Origin: Marivirga atlantica
Lineage (GTDB): Bacteria > Bacteroidota > Bacteroidia > Cytophagales > Cyclobacteriaceae
Assembly (NCBI RefSeq): GCF_016734805.1
Contig: NZ_JAERQG010000004.1
Location: forward strand, 124,001 to 188,000
DNA: 64,000 nt
Direction: 5' to 3'
Of this stretch, positions 38,654 through 46,395 are shown in pieces. Within the stretch, counting starts at the first letter, position 1; each line of letters starts with the position of its first letter. A program made the position numbers and the translations under genes. The notes beneath the pieces are model-generated. The model made no database searches. It saw only the letters and a list, made by a program, of their open reading frames with translations, and was not told where the DNA came from.

Positions 38654-38681
38654 AAAAGAGCTTCAAAATTGAAGCTCTTTT
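38654..38681. terminator. Bidirectional terminator between barrel and PorE-like genes
   Basis: A perfect stem AAAAGAGCTTCA/TGAAGCTCTTTT is followed by eight T on the plus strand. It also has a T-rich end on the minus strand, where it lies just after the stop of the PorE-like gene. Confidence 0.85.
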
Positions 38682-38686
38682 TTTTA

Positions 38687-40726
38687 TTAGTTGAAATCAA
38701 ATTCATCATCCTTTACAGGAGTTTCTTTTTCATTTACAATCTCAACTTCTAAAGTGTTTCTTTTAAAGAGTGCATCTTCTGCTTCTCTTATTTGACGGGC
38801 AATTTCTTTATCATATTCCGTCACTTTAAATTCAGTTCTCCTATTCGTTTCATGCTCCTCTTCCGTTTTAGCATCTTTAATAATCAATCTACTTTCACCA
38901 TAACCTTTGGCTTTTATTCTGGTCGGATCAATCCCCTGACTAATAATATAAGCCACTGCTGATTCTGCTCTTCTCTTCGAGAGATCCAGGTTATAAGACG
39001 GTTCTCCGCGGCTATCAGTATGGGAACTCAATTCAATTTTAATTGGAGGATTATCTGCTAATATGGTTACCAACTTATCCAACTCCTTTGCTGCATCAAC
39101 TCTAATGTTTGCTGAATCGAAATCGTAGTAAATATTTTCAAGCTCAAAGGCTTTATCAAGAATGATTTCTTCCAACAGAATATTAGTTTCGAAGGTTTTA
39201 TTAGTAACAAGCTCACTCAATTTACTTTTATCTAAACTTTTGCCTTTAGTAGAGAATAATTTTCTGGTAGTGAAGTAGTCTGCTTTATCAGCTATAATAA
39301 AATAGTCTTCCTCCTCACTAACTCTAAAATTAAATTTACCATCTTGTCCCGTTAGCACCTCTCCTATCAGTACACTATCTGACGAATAAAAACGAACCTG
39401 AGCACCTGGCAATATCACCTCCTTATCATCTTGATTATGCGTAGTAGTTGTACCTGCAAGGAAATAGTTGACGATTTTCAGGTTAGGATCTTCATTTTTG
39501 AATGTGTAGATATCATCTCTTCCAACTCCACCTTCTCTGTCTGAAGAAAAGAAGCCTCTATCTGGTGCATAAAGAAAAAGTGCGAAGTCATCTTTATTAG
39601 AATTCATAGGAGCGCCCAAATGGGTAATATTAATTTTCCCTCCTTTTCTTTCTGCAGTGAATAAATCAAGTTTACCTAATCCGGGATGACCGTTTGAACT
39701 GAAATATAGTTTGCCATCTTGTGAAGTGGAAGGAAACATTTCATCTTCAGCTGTATTAATTTTCGGCCCTAAGTTTCTCACATTACCCCATCTTCCTCGA
39801 CTGTTCGCTGTGGCAGAGTATATATCAGCTCCACCGAAACCTCCTTCACGAGTTGAGGAGAAATACAATGTTCTATTATCGGAGCTAAAGGCGGGAGTAG
39901 AATTCCATGCATTTGGATCATTGATAGCCATTAACTGAGGTTCTGACCATCGCTTATTTCTGTACCTTGTTATGTAAAGATTTACATCATTGGCTCCTTT
40001 TCTTTTACCAGTGTTTCCTTTGGCAAAAACCATTGTTCTACCATCAGAACTTATAGCAACAGAACCTTCATTAGCATTAGGCCAGTTAATAACGGCAGGG
40101 AGTTTTTCTGTTGTTGTAGTATCAACGCGAGCTCCTTGAGTTTTTATTTTGTATATATCTGAAAAGCCATCACCTGTAGCCTTATAAATTCTGTCATTAT
40201 TTCTGGTTGAAGTAAAATACAAAAAGCCATCATGATAAAATGGGGCATACTCGGCAGCTTTAGTATTCAGCGCTCTAAGGTTATTTGCTGTGTATAGTGA
40301 GCTATCTTCAAGAATTTCATTGATGTTATCCAGGTTTTCAAGCTCATCGCGCATTAAATCTCTTATTTCATCTTGCGCAACATCCAACATGTTAACCTCT
40401 AAAACCCTTCTGGCTTCATCATAATTACCATTGGCTTTTAAAGAACGAGCATAGTAATAATACACTTCCTGAGTTGTCATTCCTGCATCAATTGCTGACT
40501 TGTAGTATGGAGCTGCAATTTCTAATCTGTTCGATAAGCGATAAGATTCAGCTGTATAAAAGAGTGCCTGAGCTCTGTGCTCATCATCTTCATCAATAGC
40601 TTTTTTGTAGAAGTCAATAGCTACATCATATTCACCTTTTTCAAACTTCTTTTCAGCCTTCTTATAAACTGAACAAGCGTTTAGCGTAATTAAAAAAAGA
40701 AATAAAAAAAATAACCTAAGGCTCAT
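38687..40726 (-). CDS. porE: PorE-like OmpA-family lipoprotein of the type IX system
   Basis: The start is the ATG at 40726 (MSLRLFFLFLF); the frame could extend only to a TTG at 40744. The lipobox LNACS puts a lipid on Cys 18. Domains in order: a TPR region (about 22-135, KFEKGEYDVAIDFYKKAI), a PD40/WD40-like beta-propeller (about 150-430, with repeated FSSDNRTLYFSSTREGG-type strands), a carboxypeptidase-regulatory-like domain (about 435-525) and an OmpA domain (about 540-655) with IELSSHTDSRGEPSYNLDLS and RIKAKGYGES. This is the order described for Porphyromonas PorE, which links the type IX system to peptidoglycan. The assignment rests on architecture. Confidence 0.82.
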   Translation of the reverse strand: MSLRLFFLFLFLITLNACSVYKKAEKKFEKGEYDVAIDFYKKAIDEDDEHRAQALFYTAESYRLSNRLEIAAPYYKSAIDAGMTTQEVYYYYARSLKANGNYDEARRVLEVNMLDVAQDEIRDLMRDELENLDNINEILEDSSLYTANNLRALNTKAAEYAPFYHDGFLYFTSTRNNDRIYKATGDGFSDIYKIKTQGARVDTTTTEKLPAVINWPNANEGSVAISSDGRTMVFAKGNTGKRKGANDVNLYITRYRNKRWSEPQLMAINDPNAWNSTPAFSSDNRTLYFSSTREGGFGGADIYSATANSRGRWGNVRNLGPKINTAEDEMFPSTSQDGKLYFSSNGHPGLGKLDLFTAERKGGKINITHLGAPMNSNKDDFALFLYAPDRGFFSSDREGGVGRDDIYTFKNEDPNLKIVNYFLAGTTTTHNQDDKEVILPGAQVRFYSSDSVLIGEVLTGQDGKFNFRVSEEEDYFIIADKADYFTTRKLFSTKGKSLDKSKLSELVTNKTFETNILLEEIILDKAFELENIYYDFDSANIRVDAAKELDKLVTILADNPPIKIELSSHTDSRGEPSYNLDLSKRRAESAVAYIISQGIDPTRIKAKGYGESRLIIKDAKTEEEHETNRRTEFKVTEYDKEIARQIREAEDALFKRNTLEVEIVNEKETPVKDDEFDFN

Positions 40727-40741
40727 AAAATATATTTTACT

Positions 40742-40749
40742 CAAAAGTA
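40742..40749 (-). promoter_or_regulatory. -7 promoter box (TACTTTTG) for the PorE-like gene
   Basis: The minus strand reads TACTTTTG, a full match to TAnnTTTG, ending 15 bases before the ATG. The -33 position is poor (no TTTG). A short leader is predicted. Confidence 0.5.
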
Positions 40750-40787
40750 CTGCAGCTTATAAACGTTTACTTCAGCTAAAACTTATA

Positions 40788-41270
40788 CTAAAAGTATCTG
40801 CTCATCCACGAATCTTTAGCTGGTATTTTCCACTGAGATTTAAAGCTACCCAAGTCTGTCACCATATTATTAAATATAATGCTTTCCTTATTTAAAGTAC
40901 CATCATTTACTTTCTCTTTAATAGCTGGAAAAGGAACCTGCTTTATGGCATCTCCATCAACATATGCTACCCTTGATTTATCTAACAACTGAACTCCTAG
41001 TTGATTTTCAAGTGCCTGCACAAAATGAACTGATTTATCAATTGAGCAGCCTGTTGCAGCCGCTGCGCTTTCATCTACTGAAAGTACGATAAATTGATTA
41101 TAAAATATCTCTATTGATGATTTCAGGGCTTTGCTATGGGCAGTCCAGCTAGTGACAAAATTGACACCCTCTTTATTAATAAAATCTACCTCCGAATCCG
41201 TAAGTTTTCTATCTGCTTGATACACCCACACTCTTGCGTTGGGATTTAGTTCATCAAATGGAATATACAT
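40788..41270 (-). CDS. Conserved Bacteroidota protein of unknown function
   Basis: This 160-residue soluble protein, start MYIPFDELNPNARVWVYQ, has no signal peptide or membrane helix. The conserved-looking parts are ARVWVYQADRKLTDSEVDFI, FVTSWTAHSKALKSSIEIFY and AAATGCSIDKSVHFVQALE. Related proteins are often labelled 'ABC transporter ATPase', but there is no Walker A, Walker B or signature motif here, so that label is not supported. It is transcribed from the same strand as the PorE-like gene, 43 bases upstream of the TACTTTTG box, and could be cotranscribed. The role is unknown. Confidence 0.8.
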   Translation of the reverse strand: MYIPFDELNPNARVWVYQADRKLTDSEVDFINKEGVNFVTSWTAHSKALKSSIEIFYNQFIVLSVDESAAAATGCSIDKSVHFVQALENQLGVQLLDKSRVAYVDGDAIKQVPFPAIKEKVNDGTLNKESIIFNNMVTDLGSFKSQWKIPAKDSWMSRYF

Positions 41271-41317
41271 AGTTGATTTTTTTTGCTAAAACGAGGCTTA
41301 AAGGTAATAAGTTCTTG

Positions 41318-41400
41318 GAGAAGTAGGAAGAAAGTAGTTTGAAGAAGGGAGATAGAAGTTTAAAGGTAGAAGTTGGAAGATTGAGGTTGGAAGTTGAAAA
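41318..41400. repeat. Low-complexity GAAGTT-rich intergenic tract
   Basis: A purine-rich stretch on the plus strand built from degenerate units such as GAAGTT and GGAAG. Similar tracts occur between genes in many Bacteroidota. It lies between two minus-strand genes and is not translated. Confidence 0.6.
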
Positions 41401-41441
41401 GGTTTAATAAGAATACGATGATTGAAAGTTTTGAGATGTGA

Positions 41442-41465
41442 GCTTCGAGAAAATATACTCGAAGC
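41442..41465 (-). terminator. Hairpin after the vWA gene
   Basis: A perfect 8-bp stem GCTTCGAG/CTCGAAGC with an 8-base AT loop lies 20 bases after the vWA stop codon. The T-tract on the minus strand is weak, so termination is likely but not certain. Confidence 0.5.
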
Positions 41466-41484
41466 CCGCAACTCATTGTTTATA

Positions 41485-43350
41485 TCAATTCTTACTCATG
41501 AACTGGCTAGTTTCTACCATTTTGATGAATTCAATTCTGTAACCATTTTCATCTTTTCCCCTAGCACTCTTAGCCCATTTTAGAACTGTTTTAAAGTCTG
41601 CATCCTCTATATAATCTGAATTCTTAATAAGCATACCAAATGTTGCTACTGCAGCTGACCACCTTAAGTTATCCGAAGATTTGTCCAACGAAATAGTTTC
41701 ATTATCAACTGTTTTCACAATCAGCTTACTTACATCACCATCAGGCCTTTTATATCTGAACTTTACGGTAAGCAGCTCATCACCAAAATTGCTTTTGGGT
41801 TTTTCATCCTTCTTGTCCTGATATTTCAGGTCATCAATTGGTTTGAACCAGCTATCTACTCCTTTAGGAATTATTTCATATAAAGCTGTAACAGTATGAC
41901 CTGAGCCTAATTCGCCTGCATCTTTTTTATCGTTATTGAAGTCTTCGGCATTCATCACCCTATTCTCATAGCCAATCAGTCTGTATGCAGCAACATTGGC
42001 AGGATTAAACTCTACCTGTATTTTCACATCTTTGGCAATGGTAAACAAGGTGCCTCCGAATTCATTAACCAATACTTTCTTTGCTTCGAGTAAATTATCG
42101 ATATAGGCGTAGTTTCCATTTCCTTTATCTGCTAATATCTCCATTTTGGAATCTTTATAATTACCCATGCCAAAGCCTAAGACTGTTAAAAACACACCTT
42201 CTTTTCTTTTTTGCTCTATCAAGTCTTCCATAGCTTCATTGCTGCTGGCGCCTACATTGAAGTCACCATCGGTAGCAAGAATAATTCTGTTGTTGCCTTC
42301 CTTCACAAAGTTGTCTTTAGCAATTTTATAAGCCAGGTTAATACCTGCACCACCTGCGGTAGAACCACCAGCCTGTAAATTAGAGAGTGCCTCAATAATT
42401 TTATCCTTTTCATCACCGGAGGTAGAAGGAAGTACACATCCGGCAGCTCCGGCATACACTACAATTGATACTTTATCCTCAGGTCTTAATTGCTCTACCA
42501 GCATTTTAAAAGCTGATTTCAACAATGGTAATTTATTCACATCAGACATGGAACCTGAAACATCTATCAGAAATACGAGATTAGATGCAGGTAAATTTTC
42601 AGTAGGAATATTTTTCCCTTGCAAACCTATATGCACTAACTGATGCTTTTCATTCCAGGGCGCCTGAGAAACTTCAGTATTGATTGAAAAAGGATCATTT
42701 CCTTTTGGCTGCTCATAGTTGTAATCAAAATAATTGATCATTTCTTCTATTCTGACAGCATCAGCTGGTGGTAATTGGCCACCATTTATAAACCTTCTGA
42801 GGTTGGCATAAGAAGCCGCATCCACATCTATTGAGAAAGTAGAATGAGGTTCTTTGGTAGGCTCCTTAAAAGTGTTTTCATCAAGACCTTCATATTCTTC
42901 AGTATTTGGTCTTTCATTCGGCATTGGATAAGGAATCATTTCCATATCAGCCATTTCATAACTGGCTTTTTTGGAGAAGACATTTCTAATGGCTGAGCCC
43001 AAGCTTCTGTCTTGTACAACAACTTCCGAAAGCTGTTTCACATCAGGAGCTAGTGATACGTCAATAACAGTTTGTCCGTTTACTGCTACTTCTTTCTGCT
43101 GCATGCCGATATACGAAAAAACCAGCACTGCATTCTTTTTATTGAAGCTAATTGAGTATTCGCCATCCATATCTGTGGTAACTCCTATACTAGTTCCTTT
43201 TAGGTTAACGTTGACACCTGGTAGCGCATCTCCCGTTGTGGCATCTGTTACCACTCCACTTACTGTTTGCGCCTCTACGGCTACTAACTGGCTGGCAGTT
43301 ATCAGCAACCCGAAGAAAAAATAAATCATTGTTAGCTTTTTCATCATCAT
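41485..43350 (-). CDS. Secreted vWA-domain protein with CarboxypepD_reg module
   Basis: This 621-residue protein has a signal peptide (about 1-28, ending VEAQ), a CarboxypepD_reg-like beta-sandwich (about 30-112: VSGVVTDATTGDALPGVNV), a vWF N-terminal region (about 155-250: FSIDVDAASYANLRRFI), a von Willebrand A domain (about 258-430) and a DUF3520-like C-terminal region. The MIDAS metal site is complete: DVSGSMS, the Thr in GGSTAGGAG and the Asp in ATDGDFN. The YfbK-type vWA family has been linked to secreted or envelope assemblies, but function is unclear. It is divergent from an ECF sigma factor gene and shares its first domain with the anti-sigma fusion next to it. Confidence 0.88.
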   Translation of the reverse strand: MMMKKLTMIYFFFGLLITASQLVAVEAQTVSGVVTDATTGDALPGVNVNLKGTSIGVTTDMDGEYSISFNKKNAVLVFSYIGMQQKEVAVNGQTVIDVSLAPDVKQLSEVVVQDRSLGSAIRNVFSKKASYEMADMEMIPYPMPNERPNTEEYEGLDENTFKEPTKEPHSTFSIDVDAASYANLRRFINGGQLPPADAVRIEEMINYFDYNYEQPKGNDPFSINTEVSQAPWNEKHQLVHIGLQGKNIPTENLPASNLVFLIDVSGSMSDVNKLPLLKSAFKMLVEQLRPEDKVSIVVYAGAAGCVLPSTSGDEKDKIIEALSNLQAGGSTAGGAGINLAYKIAKDNFVKEGNNRIILATDGDFNVGASSNEAMEDLIEQKRKEGVFLTVLGFGMGNYKDSKMEILADKGNGNYAYIDNLLEAKKVLVNEFGGTLFTIAKDVKIQVEFNPANVAAYRLIGYENRVMNAEDFNNDKKDAGELGSGHTVTALYEIIPKGVDSWFKPIDDLKYQDKKDEKPKSNFGDELLTVKFRYKRPDGDVSKLIVKTVDNETISLDKSSDNLRWSAAVATFGMLIKNSDYIEDADFKTVLKWAKSARGKDENGYRIEFIKMVETSQFMSKN

Positions 43351-43387
43351 AAATTTTAGTGAGACATTTTTCCTTTAGGATGCAGCG

Positions 43388-43417
43388 GTTGAAAAGATTC
43401 CATAAAAGTTTTTCAAC
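43388..43417. other. Hairpin in the divergent vWA/sigma intergenic region
   Basis: An inverted repeat GTTGAAAA/TTTTCAAC (8 bp, 14-base spacer) is followed on the plus strand by six T. It lies between the vWA start and the sigma gene promoter, where no plus-strand gene needs a terminator, so it could be an operator or a leader structure for the vWA gene. Confidence 0.45.
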
Positions 43418-43444
43418 TTTTTTATAAAATGGCTTAAATATCCC

Positions 43445-43476
43445 TTTGAAGTGGATTAAAAATGGGCTTATCTTAT
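43445..43476 (+). promoter_or_regulatory. Candidate promoter for the ECF sigma gene
   Basis: TTTG (43445-43448) is followed after 20 bases by TATCTTAT, which matches TAnnTT of the -7 consensus but lacks the final TG. The predicted start lies a few bases before the TTG start codon at 43494. Confidence 0.35.
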
Positions 43477-43493
43477 GATTTAGTCTTTACTAG

Positions 43494-44066
43494 TTGAAGA
43501 AAGATTCAGACATATCGAAGGAACAATCTTTGCTGATCGCCTATCAGGAGAGTGGAGAGTTATCCAAATTAGGAGAGCTCTACAAGCCCTATATGCCACT
43601 TGTGTACGGACTTTGCCTTAAGTATTTAAAGGATAAAGAAAAGGCTCGAGATGCCGTAATGGAAATATTTGAAGAGCTTGTAGTGAAGTTGAAAAAATTC
43701 GAAGTAGACAATTTTAAAAGTTGGCTTTATGTATTGGCTAAAAATCACTGCTTAATGTTATTAAGGAGCGAAAAGAAACGGAATAGTGAATCTCTTTCAG
43801 AAAATCACTTAAGTTTTATGGAAAGTGAGGCTGCCAGGCATCATACAAGTGAAGATAAACTTGAAAAAGAAACGGAGCTTGAAAAGCTTGAGTCATGCAT
43901 AGCTCAACTAAAAGAAGAACAAAAGCTGTGTGTTAAGCTGTTTTATCTTCAACAAAAGAGTTATAAACAAATAGAAGAACAGACGAAGCTTGAACTAAAA
44001 AAAGTGAAAAGCTTTATACAAAATGGAAAAAGAAATTTAAAGATTTGCATGGAAGCAGGTGAGTGA
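43494..44066 (+). CDS. ECF-type RNA polymerase sigma factor
   Basis: This 190-residue sigma-70 family protein has region 2 (about 20-95: LGELYKPYMPLVYGLCLKYL, FKSWLYVLAKNHCLML) and region 4 (about 130-185: QLKEEQKLCVKLFYLQQKSY, with the helix-turn-helix QIEEQTKLELKKVKSFI). It lacks region 3, as expected for ECF factors. The start is TTG at 43494; the next Met is residue 29 and would remove part of region 2. It overlaps the anti-sigma fusion gene by 8 bases, a clear sign of coupled expression. It most likely controls this locus and/or a surface-protein regulon. Confidence 0.88.
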   Translation: MKKDSDISKEQSLLIAYQESGELSKLGELYKPYMPLVYGLCLKYLKDKEKARDAVMEIFEELVVKLKKFEVDNFKSWLYVLAKNHCLMLLRSEKKRNSESLSENHLSFMESEAARHHTSEDKLEKETELEKLESCIAQLKEEQKLCVKLFYLQQKSYKQIEEQTKLELKKVKSFIQNGKRNLKICMEAGE

Positions 44067-45444
44067 TAAAAACAACCATATTGAACCTCTTAAAAGTCTA
44101 AGTCCTGAAATGATGGAAGCTTATTTAAATAATAAGCTTAATGCACAAGATCAGTACAGGGTGGAAAAATACCTATTAGATCATCCTTTCGAGGCAGAAG
44201 CCATGGATGGTTTCGAAACTTTTCCGGAAGCTATTCAAGACATTCCTATGCTTGAACAACATATTGATAAGAGAATTAATCAAGAAGAAGAGAAAAGAAC
44301 TAAAGTGATTCCATTATGGAAGAGAGCTTTACCTTATGCAGCAACATTGATAATATTGCTTACAGCCACTATTATTGTATTAAAATATGCTTCAGAAGAT
44401 AAAGAAATAAACCCAATTTCAATAAAAGATAGTGATGAGATTGATTTAGATTTATTCACCTATGAACTACCTGTTAAACCTTCTAAAGAATCTGTAAATC
44501 AAACAGTTGATAATTATGCTTCGGAGCAAATTGCAAAAACTCAACCAACCAAAACCACTCAAACCAAGACATTAGCCGATAATAAGCCAGTTAAAATGGA
44601 AATTCAGGAACAATCAGACTTAGAGGAAATAGTATTCGAGGATTCAGATATGATTGCAGCCACTCCTAATAAAACAGAAGTAGTATTTGATTCTCCTAAA
44701 GTAGCTGCCATAAACGTTCAGGTAGAACCTATTCAAATTGATATACCGGCAGAATTAGAAATAGCTATGGCCGATGAAGTAAAAGAAGAAGAGCCTTCTC
44801 TCTCAAAAAGCGCAGGAATGGCCACTGAAAGAAGTATGGCAAAGAAAAAAAGTAGCCAGAGTAAAACTATTTCGGGTTATGTGACTGATGCAGAAACTGG
44901 TGAAGCTTTACCAGGCGTGAATGTATTAGTGCAAGGCTCCACTCAGGGAACAAATACTAACCTTGATGGCTATTTTGAAATTGAAGCCTCTCCTAATGAT
45001 ATTTTACAAATCGCTTTTATTGGCATGCAAACCAAAGAAGTGAGCGTAGGCAACAATAGTACTATTGATGTAGAATTAGAAACTGATGTTCAGCAATTAA
45101 GTGAAGTAGTGGTAACCTCACATGGAGAAGAAAAAGAGCAAACTGAAGTTTATATAAGTGCCAAACCTGAAAACGGAAAAAGAGCTTTCAAAAACTATGT
45201 GGAAGAAAACATACGGCTTCCTGAAGAAGTGAAAAGTGGAGAAGTATCTGGAAAAGTAAAACTACAATTTACAGTAACGTCCAGAGGTGAGATTATTGAC
45301 ATTAAAGTTATTAAATCTCTTTCTCAGGCATGTAACCAAGAAGCTATTCGCTTACTCAAAAGCGGCCCAAAATGGCAACCTGCTACCAGAAATGGCATAC
45401 CAGAAAGTGATGTAGCGAAAGTGAGTATTAAGTTTAGGCAATAG
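44059..45444 (+). CDS. Anti-sigma-like membrane protein fused to CarboxypepD_reg and TonB domains
   Basis: The GTG start at 44059 overlaps the sigma gene by 8 bases. Residues 1-95 are a cytoplasmic helical region with MMEAYLNNKLNAQDQYRVEKYLLDHP, as in anti-sigma factors of the RskA/FecR type but without the zinc motif HxxxCxxC. One membrane helix follows at about 91-110 (ALPYAATLIILLTATIIVL). A long Thr/Lys/Glu-rich spacer reaches about residue 270, then a CarboxypepD_reg module (about 270-355: ISGYVTDAETGEALPGVNV, ending LSEVVVTSHG), and a TonB C-terminal domain (about 370-461: VKLQFTVTSRGEI, GPKWQPATRNGI). This would let an outer-surface signal reach the sigma factor directly. The fusion is seen; the signalling role is inferred. 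Confidence 0.86.
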   Translation: MSDKNNHIEPLKSLSPEMMEAYLNNKLNAQDQYRVEKYLLDHPFEAEAMDGFETFPEAIQDIPMLEQHIDKRINQEEEKRTKVIPLWKRALPYAATLIILLTATIIVLKYASEDKEINPISIKDSDEIDLDLFTYELPVKPSKESVNQTVDNYASEQIAKTQPTKTTQTKTLADNKPVKMEIQEQSDLEEIVFEDSDMIAATPNKTEVVFDSPKVAAINVQVEPIQIDIPAELEIAMADEVKEEEPSLSKSAGMATERSMAKKKSSQSKTISGYVTDAETGEALPGVNVLVQGSTQGTNTNLDGYFEIEASPNDILQIAFIGMQTKEVSVGNNSTIDVELETDVQQLSEVVVTSHGEEKEQTEVYISAKPENGKRAFKNYVEENIRLPEEVKSGEVSGKVKLQFTVTSRGEIIDIKVIKSLSQACNQEAIRLLKSGPKWQPATRNGIPESDVAKVSIKFRQ

Positions 45445-45825
45445 TTAGTTATTGCTATGAAGTGCTATTCTATTGCCTTCTGTATCATTTATAACAGCCA
45501 TATAGCCTCTCTCTTCCGTAATCATCCTCTTGGGAAGGACATGCTTACCACCAGACGCTTCTACCCTATCCAAAGCCTTTTGTAAATCCGGATTAGCATT
45601 TAAATAAATTAAAGGACCTTGTTCTCCTGAAAAGTAGAATCTGGGGTAGTGCACCAATGCACCTCCAATCCCAGAGCCATTTTCATCTACAGGAAACAAA
45701 GCCATAGTAGGTCCATTAGGGATTTCAAATAACTCTAGCTCTATTTGAAGCAGGGTTTCGTAGAACTTCTTCGCTCTCTCAAAATCCTGAACGGGGATTT
45801 CAAACCAGTTGATAGCATTTTCCAT
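45445..45825 (-). CDS. VOC-family (glyoxalase-like) protein
   Basis: This 126-residue protein has the paired beta-alpha-beta-beta-beta units of the vicinal oxygen chelate superfamily: AINWFEIPVQDFERAKKFYETLL at the start (first 20 residues of the motif shown in part) and a final TEGNRIALHSN. No metal-binding pattern is complete enough to name a substrate. The stop codon is immediately next to that of the convergent anti-sigma fusion gene, with no bases between. Possible roles are glyoxalase/bleomycin resistance-like or dioxygenase-like; substrate unknown. Confidence 0.8.
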   Translation of the reverse strand: MENAINWFEIPVQDFERAKKFYETLLQIELELFEIPNGPTMALFPVDENGSGIGGALVHYPRFYFSGEQGPLIYLNANPDLQKALDRVEASGGKHVLPKRMITEERGYMAVINDTEGNRIALHSNN

Positions 45826-45894
45826 AATTCGTTGTAGTTTTTAATGAACAGATTAAAAAAGGCAGCTGTCTTACATTGAATTTAACAATAATAT

Positions 45895-46386
45895 TTAATC
45901 CAATTCACTCATTAAGTCATTAATATCCAGTCTTCTGGTATACATATCAATCTCTCCATCTTCTGTTTTTGGCCATTCGTCCTTAGGCCTATCAACATAA
46001 AGTTCAACTCCATTTCCATCAGGATCATCCAAATATAGCGCTTCAGAAACACCATGATCAGCAGCACCCGTAAAAGGATAATTTGCCTCCTGCAATCTTT
46101 TGAAAATTTGAGCCAAAGACTTCCTGTCAGGGTAAACGATAGCAGTATGAAACAAACCAGTGCTGTGTTTAGGTGCAGGCGGTGCTCCTTTACTTTGCCA
46201 GGTGTTTAAACCAATATGATGATGGTAACCTCCTGCTGAAATAAAAGCGGCCTGATCACCTAATCTTTGTATTATTTCGAAACCTAATAAGCCATGATAA
46301 AAATCAAGCGACTTATCCAAATCTGAAACCTTCAGGTGCACGTGACCTATTCTAGTTTTTTCGGGGACTTTATAATTATCTTCCAT
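45895..46386 (-). CDS. VOC-family protein, catechol 2,3-dioxygenase-like
   Basis: This 163-residue protein has the start RIGHVHLKVSDLDKSLDFYH and then a mid-domain with AAFISAGGYHHHIGLNTW, FHTAIVYPDRKSL and the end LYLDDPDGNGVELYVDRP. The His and Glu ligands (HVHL, HHHI and VELY) fit the metal site of extradiol dioxygenases of the CatE type. CatE enzymes need two such units (about 280 residues), but this one is a single unit, so full activity is uncertain. It lies 9 bases after the nitroreductase gene, so the two are probably transcribed together, as in some detoxification operons. Confidence 0.83.
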   Translation of the reverse strand: MEDNYKVPEKTRIGHVHLKVSDLDKSLDFYHGLLGFEIIQRLGDQAAFISAGGYHHHIGLNTWQSKGAPPAPKHSTGLFHTAIVYPDRKSLAQIFKRLQEANYPFTGAADHGVSEALYLDDPDGNGVELYVDRPKDEWPKTEDGEIDMYTRRLDINDLMSELD

Positions 46387-46395
46387 GAATTCATT

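Noticed and set aside
40788-41270. ABC transporter ATPase
   Set aside because: No Walker A, Walker B or LSGGQ-type motif is present.
41318-41400. GAAGTT-rich tract as a CRISPR array or tandem repeat
   Set aside because: Units are irregular, short and without spacers; it reads as low-complexity DNA.
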